This document shows, in pieces, positions 56,120 to 64,000 of a stretch of 64,000 bases of DNA; within the stretch, counting starts at the first letter, position 1, and each line of letters begins with the position of its first letter. Under the pieces are notes generated by a model, which was given only the letters and a program-made list of their open reading frames with translations, did no database searches and was not told the origin of the DNA. The DNA is from Daphnia pulex (taxonomy: Eukaryota; Arthropoda; Branchiopoda; Diplostraca; Daphniidae): assembly GCF_021134715.1 (NCBI RefSeq), contig NC_060022.1, positions 4,593,001 through 4,657,000 of the forward strand, given 5' to 3'. A program made the position numbers and the translations under genes.

Positions 56120-57276
56120 ATGTTAGGGGAAATAAGTGCATTAAAGGGGATATTAAAGGTTGATCCCGTCAAGGTAGATGGTAATATTTTTCGTTGTCAT
56201 TACAAGTTGACGGTGATTTTTCTTGCGCTTTCTGCTACGCTCATCTCGTTGAAACAATACGTTGGAGATCCTATCGATTGCATCATCAACGCTGAGAAGA
56301 GTCCTGTTGAAAGTGGTGTGCTGGACCAATACTGCTGGATTCATTCTACTCACACTCTGCCGAACGAGCCGGGCATGAAAGCGAATGGATCGAGACCGAT
56401 TCCTGGTCTTGGTACCCCGAAGGAAGGCGAGCAGATGATTTACCACAAGTATTACCAGTGGGTTGGATTCTTCCTCATCTTCCAGGCCATCACGTTTGTC
56501 TTACCTCGGCTCGCCTGGAAATTCATGGAAAGTGGGCGGATGCGGTCGCTATTGGAAGATTTGCAATTTTCTCCAGTGGAGACGCCAGTGCAGAAAAATG
56601 CTAAAGTTAACCTCGTCGACTACTTATTCACTAATGTGGGCCAACACCAAGTTTACGCTTCCAGTTACTTTGTCTGCGAAGTCCTGAACGCCATCAACAT
56701 CCTCTGTCAGATTTTCTTGGTGGACGCGTTCCTCGGTGGTGAATTCCTCGAATATGGCGGAAACGTAGTGGCTGCATCTGTAATGGATCCTGAGGATCGC
56801 ACCGATCCCATGTCTTACGTATGAATCCTTGTATCCATTTCTCTTTGAAACTGATTAATAATTATTTTATTTTTACTTATTTCTAGGTATTTCCCAAATT
56901 AACCAAATGTTTGTTCAAGATGTACGGACCTTCTGGTACCATACAGCAGTACGACGCCTTATGTATTTTACCTGTGAACATTCTGAACGAAAAGGTCTTC
57001 ATTTTTCTCTGGTTCTGGTACGTCATTCTGGCCATTCTGACCGGCATCGACCTTGTGGTTCGAGGCATCACTTTGCTTTTCCCCCGAGTTCGACTCTTTT
57101 TCTTGAAGAGACAAGCTGGACGCAATATTGATTTCGATCACGTCGAAACTGTTTTCCGACGATGTCAGATTGGCGACTGGTTTGTCCTGATGCTCATCAG
57201 TAGCAACATTAACCAGTGGACTTTTCAAGAGATTTTACGAGGACTTGCCCTAAAGTTCAGAGGCAAAGACATTTAA
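56120..57276 (+). CDS. Innexin, tandem copy 2 (Inx2-like)
   Basis: A second innexin with exons 56120-56818 and 56887-57276, giving 362 residues. Both exons equal those of copy 1 in length (699 and 390 bases), and the intron falls after the same codon. Motifs: YYQWVGFFLIF, extracellular Cys in DPIDCI and QYCWIHSTHTLP, then KCLFKMYGPSG and DALCILPVNILNEK, and the tail KFRGKDI. Divergence from copy 1 concentrates in the cytoplasmic loop (ESGRMRSLLEDLQFSPVE vs EAGRMKTLVEDLSSSVMP) and in membrane segment edges, as expected for paralogues under constraint. Copies could form heteromeric channels if co-expressed; that is inference. Confidence 0.95.
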
Positions 57277-58110
57277 ATAAGACAGGAGATCAAATTCAAA
57301 TTATTCTCAGATATTTCTGCGTTCTGTGTGATCACGATTTATTTTTTAAATTTTTGGCAGCTTTAATTATTGCGCAATTTTTCGCTATTTCAAATTCAAC
57401 AGGGGAAAACTGGTGTTGGCTAATGAATCATTGTGTCGCAACATGCACTATTGCACTCATGTGATCATGTCATCTTTACGCATTCTATTGTTTCACAACA
57501 TTTCGTTTTCTAGTTTTACTTAGCTCCTTCGCTTCAAGAAATAAACTTATTTCTCTATTATTAATTTCCTTTGTTGCAACTTGCACTCTGGCAGTGATAC
57601 AATAATATGTTATCACGCTAATAACTATATGTATAGACCGCTGATAATCGTAGCGTAAAACTGCAGGTGACGAGACATCACGATTTTAGAACAGGAATGT
57701 TTTCATAACCAAACAAACTGTTGTCACAACTTTAGAAATAAAGAATTCGTGGTTAAACAAATTTGCCGCAAAAAAAAAGCACAGCTGACCGCATTTGTTT
57801 AAAAATACATGAAACTATATAGTCGAGATTTATCGAATTGATCTGATTATTTTTTTAAAAAAAGATCCCATGCCCAAATTTGGGTGTATAATTTTTTTTC
57901 TTTTCTTTTTCCTGTGACGTCACAAGAGGTGGGAAGGGGGATACGTGTGGAAATAAGATAAGCCGCCTTAAACGCCCCACCCTCTCTTGTGGAAGTAGCA
58001 GAAGAAAAATTCACTATTTGTCTGACGGAGTGACGGGCTGTAACGGCGTCTATCTACCTCTAACTCTATACTCAACTCGCCGGCGTGAGTGTTTGACTGC
58101 CAACGGAGCA
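57277..58110. promoter_or_regulatory. Intergenic, innexin 3' region and WDR1 promoter
   Basis: About 830 bases. The right half should be the WDR1 promoter and holds a perfect CRE at 57915. A GATA-like AGATAAG lies near 57956. No other gene is visible. Confidence 0.5.
57915..57922. promoter_or_regulatory. Perfect CRE palindrome TGACGTCA
   Basis: TGACGTCA, the full CREB/ATF site, lies 196 bases upstream of the WDR1 start codon. Motif-only evidence. Confidence 0.45.
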
Positions 58111-61100
58111 ATGTCGTTTACAAATAGTAAGTAATACTGAAATGTAAAGGGAAAATCGATTGTCTCTTCAGGATTTCAACGTTTTCTGTCAACAGTTGGG
58201 TTCTTGGTGCAACGGTTATGAATGATTTACTAAGCTCTGTGAAAGTCGTCAAACTTTCCCATTTTGTCACAAGTTAGTCATTCTGTTTGATTGAATAGCC
58301 TCCTTTCTTTTTCTCCACAGAGGCTTTGTTTGCTTCCTTGCCCAGGACACAACGGGGGCAGCCACTGGTTTTGGGTGGAGATCCCAAAGGGAAAAATTTC
58401 CTGTACACTCATGGAAACAGTGTGATTATTCGAAACATTGAAGTAAGTGACACACCTCGATGAATCATACTCGAGATCCAGGCTTAACATTTTTCCCCCC
58501 TGCTATTCCAGAATCCTGAGATTGCTGAAACTTACACCGAACATTCTTGCCAAGTGAATGTTGCCAAGTATTCCCCCAGTGGATTTTACATAGCGTCTGC
58601 TGGTAAATGACAGGATACAAACAAAGCATTAGCATACCATTAAATACTAATGGAAAAAAAACTTCTAGATCAATCTGGCAAAGTCAGGATTTGGGATACT
58701 GTAAACAAGGAGCATATCTGCAAGATTGAACTTCAACCATTTGCTGGACCAATCAAGGATTTAGCCTGGTCTCCTGATAATCAGCGAATGGTTGTGGTTG
58801 GAGAGGGCAGGGAATGGTAACATTCTTTTAACATTCCTTTTTGATAAGGAATTCATTTGTCAACATTTTTCTAGTTTTGGTCATGTTTTCTTGGTTGATA
58901 CCGGTACTTCCAATGGCACGATTGGTGGGCCTTCCAAGCCCATCAACTCTTGCGACTTCCGACCTGCAAGGCCTTTTAAAATTATCGCCGGAAGTGAAGA
59001 TAACTCGGTTACTGTTTTCGAAGGTCCTATTCTGCGTCATATAAATTTTTTCAGATGTGTTTATTCTGAATTTTTTCTTTGATGTTACAGGTCCTCCATT
59101 CAAGTGGAAGATGACTAAAACCGAACACCAACGCTTCGTTCAATCCGTTCGCTACTCTCCAAACGGCGATCACTTTGCCACTGGTGGTTTTGATGGCAAA
59201 ATCTTTGTTTACGATGGAAAGACATCAGACCTGATCGGCGAATTAGGTACGAAATCGCGAAATCTTTTCCACCATAGGAATTTCTACATAATTCAAAATA
59301 TTTAAAATTTAACAGGTAGCCCAGCGCACAATGGAGGAGTCTACGCTGTTTCTTGGAGCCCCGACAGCAAGACTTTGCTGTCTGCCTCTGGTGACAAGAC
59401 ATGCAAGACTTGGGATATAGCTACTATGAGCCTCATTACCGAGTTCCCCATGGGCACCGCTATTGAAGATCAACAAGTCTCTTGTTTATGGCAGGGAAAA
59501 CACATGTTGTCCGTTTCTTTGGCGGGGCACATTTCTTACCTAGATCCTGCCAACCCAAGCAAACCTCTTCGTGTTATTAAGGTGCATATCATTTCATGCG
59601 ATCCTATGGTTTATAAACTAATGAATTATTCGACGTCTTAGGGCCACAACAAACCGATAACTGTCATGACTGTGAACAAGAATCGTGACACTGTGTTCAC
59701 TGGCTCGCATGATGGTTACATTACCAGTTGGGACGTGGCCACTGGAGAGAGTAATCGAATCGAAGGTGTTGGCCATGGCAATCAAATGAACGGCATGGTC
59801 ACTCTGGGCGAATCGATTTTCACTTGCGGTATCGACAACGCAATCAAGGAGGTCAATGTAATGACTAAATCCTTCACCAATACCAACATTAAGTTGGCGT
59901 CCCAGCCCCGAGGATTAGCCGGGGATGGCACTACTCTCATCGTCCCGTGTGAGAAGGAGGTAGGATCTAAAAACACATAGCATTTTCGTTCTTTTCCAGA
60001 AGATGGCACGAAAGTAGCTGCGTGTCTTTGAAATAAAGTTGAGAAAACATCCCTCAATTCTGAGAACTTAACTAGAAACTTTTGGTTTCATTTAGGGCGA
60101 TATTTTAGTTTGTTTTTGCTGATATTAGTATCCTATATCTACGATCTAAATTAAGAACAATATTGCTGAATTTGCCAATATGTTTAGTAATTTTGTGCAT
60201 ACCCTATGTAAATTGATACAGCATTTCGCTTAAATTAGAAAAAAGCATTCGCCAAACTTCGATTGAAGGTTAAATCGTTATTGACTGACGGACTATTTTT
60301 GAAACAGATTGCAGTTATTCAGGACGGTCGGCAAGTATCGAGTGTGAGCGTTAACTTTGAACCATCCTGTGCTTCCATGAACGGTCACCATCCGGATGTT
60401 GCTGTTGGCGGAACTACTGACCACAAGGTTGAGGAAATTGACACACTAACACGAATGAAAAGTTTGCAATAATTTTATCGTTGCCGAATTTAGCTCCATG
60501 TGTACATTTTGCACAGCGGCAACTTGACGCCACGAATGGAACTGGACCACAGCGGCCCCATCACGGATTGCGCTTTTTCGCCCGACAACCAATACCTGGC
60601 AGTTGCTGACGCCAACCGCCTTGTCACTCTTTATGGATTGCCTAGCTATGAGGTAAGTTACTTAAGGAAATTGAATAAGCACATGTGTCAGACTTTTCAG
60701 TCTCCAAACAATGTACCGTAATTGTATTTGGGAGTTGATGTTGAGCCCGGCTTGTATTAACACAGTTTGAATGCCATGGAAGAGACATCCATCGATCTCG
60801 TGTCGATTGAAGCCATCCAATTCCCACTATGTTATTGGATGGCAATGGAGTTAGTTACTTGATGTAACCTTGTGATCTTACAAGCGAAAGGGTCCCGGGA
60901 CATGTCTCCTATTTGTTTAGATTTGTCGACCTTCAAGGGATTCCGTCGGTCGATAATATTCAGTTAACTCGATTTTCTTGTTTGTCACACAGGTGGCTAG
61001 CAAAGAAGTTTGGGGTTACCATACTGCTAAAGTCAATTGCGTCGCCTGGAGTCCCGACTCGACTCTACTAGCATCCGGAAGCTTGGACACTTCCATTATC

Positions 61101-62651
61101 GTTTGGAGCGTGGAGAAGCCGAATAAACGCCTCATTATCAAGAGTAAGTCAAATTAGGAAATAATTTGGGGAAAAAAAAGGAACGGAAACGTAAGGTTTC
61201 GTCGTTTCTGAATCTATGGGACATTTAATTGTCCGAGATAGGAACTCGCAACCATACATGTTTTAACTCAAGAGATGAAACGTTGAAAAAGGGAATCGAG
61301 ACATTTGTTTTTTTCAACTTTCATTTACCCTTTGACCTGACGGGCTATCAGAACGGGAAAATTTTTCCTTCACGAAGTTGTAGACTTCATTCAAGTATAA
61401 TCATTCGTTTGCAGATCAAGCGTTTTTAAGAAAGCCCGTTCGATTTTGTCCCAGCTTGGGCTAAACGGAAGTCGTGAATTTTTATTAACCTTTTATTTTT
61501 TCTTAAATAATACCCGGAATTTGTCCGAGCAGACATAATATTTGATGATAGCGAAATGCGTGTTAGACTGCGTCAATAGTCCATCCCACTACAAAAAAAT
61601 GTCGGACTTGAAGGGCACAATATTTAGAATTGCGTTTTAAAAGTTCAAACAAAAAGGTTTTGGGAATTTTCCGAGAAATTTGAGAGGGCGGGAGTCTGTG
61701 CCGTCTAGCATGAATCGACTTAACTCAAGCCGATCCTTGTAAACCCTCCCCGATCTCTTTGCAGAGGACGAATGAATTGAAGGCTTTGTGAGAGTTCAAG
61801 GCTGAAAACATTTCTTTTAGCCTTCCTACTATTGGATTAGAAGGATGCATCAATCGCGGATTGGTCCGCTCAATATCGGATGCTGCTCGCCTGCTCCCAT
61901 TTGAACAGCATCCCAATATTTCACATTTCGATCGTATTGCAGAACATTGCGCGCACAAACACTTCTTTTCACCCAAACAGCCACCACGTACACTTGTGTT
62001 CACGTGACTTCTCACTGGCCTCTTTTTCTGCTGACGCACATTTTTCAGTCAAATAAAAAACAGAAAACTCGCCCGTCATTTGGCTTAATTTGATGCAAGT
62101 CTATACAGAACGTCTACCCCTCGAGATTGCACTTTGTATAAACACTTGTTACATTGTTAGACGCAGTAGCTGTTGGCGTTAATCCAAATCGTGCCGCCGC
62201 TTGTGGGGAGCCTATCAAAATGCATCCATTTTCATCGCTAACATATAAACGGTCGATGTATAAGCAATGTCTGACCGCTGTTATATAAAAAGGCGTTGTA
62301 ATTGGAAGCTAGCTTGTCTATATGAACTTGGTTTTTGATCAGGAAATGGCCTCTTTGTTGAACCCTGTTGGTTTTGCGTCACCAAAATGTGATATTATCC
62401 CAAGGGCTGCGATAGTGGATTGTATTGGTAGCGAATGTCCAGAAGAACCCAATGCACTCTCGTACTGTTGCTCTGTTTTTCTTTTTAATGAAATTGTTTT
62501 TTTGTTTACTCATCTTGTTCCGTGTTCTTGATTGATAGATGCCCACCCACAGAGCCAGATCACCGGTATTGCTTGGTTGGACAACAACACAATCGTTTCG
62601 GTTGGCCAGGACTGCAACAGTCGCTACTGGGACATCCGCAATTTCCCCTGA
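58111..62651 (+). CDS. WDR1: WD repeat-containing protein 1 (actin-interacting protein 1, AIP1)
   Basis: WDR1/AIP1 works with cofilin to disassemble actin filaments. The twelve exons are 58111-58126, 58321-58442, 58512-58602, 58669-58816, 58875-59023, 59091-59246, 59316-59581, 59642-59959, 60308-60427, 60494-60652, 60993-61143 and 62539-62651. They give 602 residues (human 606). Early landmarks are [20 protein letters not shown], then [34 protein letters not shown] and IWDTVNKEH. Middle ones are [48 protein letters not shown] and [17 protein letters not shown]. Late ones are [48 protein letters not shown] and [19 protein letters not shown]. Together these make the two seven-bladed propellers. 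The last intron is 1395 bases, far longer than the others; the final exon completes the last blade and ends DIRNFP. Confidence 0.95.
61144..62538 (+). other. Long last intron of WDR1
   Basis: The intron is 1395 bases with donor GTAAGT and acceptor TTGATAG. It holds TATATAAAAAGG at about 62283 followed by a 70-codon ATG frame at 62322-62531 with several Cys. No family was recognised for that frame. The rest shows nothing. Confidence 0.6.
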
Positions 62652-64000
62652 AACTGTTGAACCAACAACAAAAGATTAAGGGGAAATTCGACCAAGTCAT
62701 GATGATGGTTGATTGCTATTACATTATTATTAATTTACTACTACTACTAAAAAAAAAAAATTTACTACATCAGTACTACTATTTACTTCCGTTTCCCAGT
62801 CTGTCTCTCTATCCCACTGTCAACAAACGCCATTCGCTGGTCCATATTCTTCCTCCCCCTCTGAATCAAGCAAGCACCAGAGTCTTTAAGAATTAACAAA
62901 TAAGAGTGGCCTTATTATATTATTACTATTATTTTGCAATGGTCTACCAGTGCTATTTAGAATCGTGATCGCCTCGAAGCGTCTCGTCTATTACCCGCCC
63001 TATAATAGCCACGAAACCACACCCTCACCCACCCACCCACCCTCTTTTTTTGTTTTCATTTGTTGTCTCTTTGAAGGGACATATAGTCTTCCTTATTATT
63101 TTGCCCAGTTGTTTTCTCGGTTGATTGGACCGACATGTTCAGGTCTCGTCTGTATGTTGGCGATAGAAAGAAAGAAAAAAAAGAAACAACAACAAACAAT
63201 ATTGGTTATACGTAGCTCTTCCCCCCCACCCTTCTTGTTTGGTTGTCTCTGCGTTATTCCATTTCTTTTTCACACACACAATTATTATCACCATTTTTCT
63301 TTTGTTTTTTCATTTGCGTGTTTTGCTGATTCTTTAATTGCCTGAGAATTCATAAAAAACTAATGTATCTGAAGTGAAAAATTATGACCTTTTATTTATT
63401 AGGTAATAACGTGCGATGAGTCAAATGCGTGTTTACATACGCGACCAATTTGACCTTCTGATACCGCTTATCCCTACCGCTCTACCACCACTGTACTTTG
63501 AGTATCGAGTATTATGTGGGACTCTTCCGACGGTGGTCATCGGTGGTCATTGCGAAATCAATTTTTGAATGGTCAAGGCAGATGCTTATGTTACTCGCCA
63601 CCGGAAACTGTCAAAGAGAACGAGCCATCAGATGTTCTTTTTTACGTTCTCAATAGTCGTCGTGTGACGTACTTACAACTCAAAGTTGTTTGTTCACAGC
63701 GGATGAATCTCATTAAGCACAGTCATGCTGAACTGAGACTTTGTTATTTTTGCATGAAGATGGGATTTTTTCTTTTTACTTACAGAAAACCGCAGGAGGA
63801 AAGAGGGTGGTGTGATTGTGGACGTCACAGTAATCAAGCTGATTCGTGAATTTTCGTCTTTTTTTCAATTTTTCCCGCCATGGTTGTAATAGAGTAAACG
63901 ACGCAAGAGAATTCTCGGGAAATCTTCCGAATGTTGTTGAGATTTTGGCCGGAATTCGTCGGTTATTGAGGACCAGTAAAAACGGGACGTTGACTTTGAT
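62652..64000. other. WDR1 3' UTR and downstream region to the window end
   Basis: About 1.35 kb of low-complexity DNA, including CTA/A runs near 62740 and CCCA repeats near 63022. An open frame at 63514-63849 has no family resemblance. No gene is supported before the window ends. Confidence 0.55.
63022..63043 (+). repeat. Simple repeat (CCCA)n
   Basis: A short CACCCACCCACCC run in the WDR1 downstream region. Confidence 0.7.

Noticed and set aside
61725-62039. Minus-strand 104-codon frame in the WDR1 last intron
   Set aside because: No recognised domain and no splice or promoter support.
63514-63849. Plus-strand 111-codon frame near the window end
   Set aside because: No family resemblance; composition is like the surrounding noncoding DNA.

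Overview
This window is eukaryotic nuclear DNA from an invertebrate animal. The best fit is a small crustacean of the Daphnia type. The reasons are two innexin genes (invertebrate gap junction proteins), tandem insect-type UDP-glycosyltransferases, metazoan SMC3, TopBP1, COG7, PEX6, USP10 and INPP5F orthologues, and a compact layout in which most introns are about 55-75 bases with GT..AG ends. The species call is an inference; no marker in the window fixes it. Gene models were assembled by hand from splice sites. Fourteen of the fifteen intact genes keep one open frame from an ATG to a stop. The first gene runs off the left edge.

Layout, left to right. (1) 1-1693, minus: an F-box/LRR-like protein, incomplete at its 3' end. 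It is divergent from (2) 1933-5008, plus: PEX6, the peroxisomal AAA ATPase. (3) 5830-8712, plus: a retinol-dehydrogenase-like short-chain dehydrogenase with one long first intron. (4) 9324-10949, minus: ACBD3/GCP60, a Golgi ACB + GOLD protein. (5) 11669-15477, minus: USP10 deubiquitinase, with an unexplained plus-strand open frame in its 0.5 kb intron. (6) 16211-16582, plus: mitochondrial ribosomal protein L36. (7) 16734-21090, minus: TopBP1/Mus101. It is divergent from (8) 21587-24231, plus: COG7; a DREF-type element lies between them. (9) 24700-29339, minus: SMC3 of cohesin. (10, 11) 29988-31789 and 34773-36550, minus: two UDP-glycosyltransferases with near-identical exon blocks. (12) 38673-42801, minus: INPP5F/SAC2 phosphoinositide phosphatase. 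(13-15) 44243-46573, 46826-49153 and 51696-54016, plus: three secreted acid-sphingomyelinase-like genes, with an unmarked decayed fourth copy at about 49554-49987. (16, 17) 54507-55666 and 56120-57276, plus: two innexins sharing one intron position. (18) 58111-62651, plus: WDR1/AIP1, the cofilin cofactor.

The genes do not form one pathway. Single-copy housekeeping genes (peroxisome, Golgi, replication checkpoint, cohesin, phosphoinositide and actin turnover) fill the left and far right. Lineage-expanded tandem families (UGT, sphingomyelinase, innexin) fill 30-57 kb, where intergenic DNA is also longest. No transposon with recognisable coding capacity, rRNA, tRNA or CRISPR array was seen. No wholly new system could be demonstrated. 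The most interesting items are the sphingomyelinase relic, the nested USP10-intron ORF, the UGT conversion tract with a changed signature residue, the orphan TATA/Inr promoter at 50.75 kb and the palindromic cluster at 43.6 kb.
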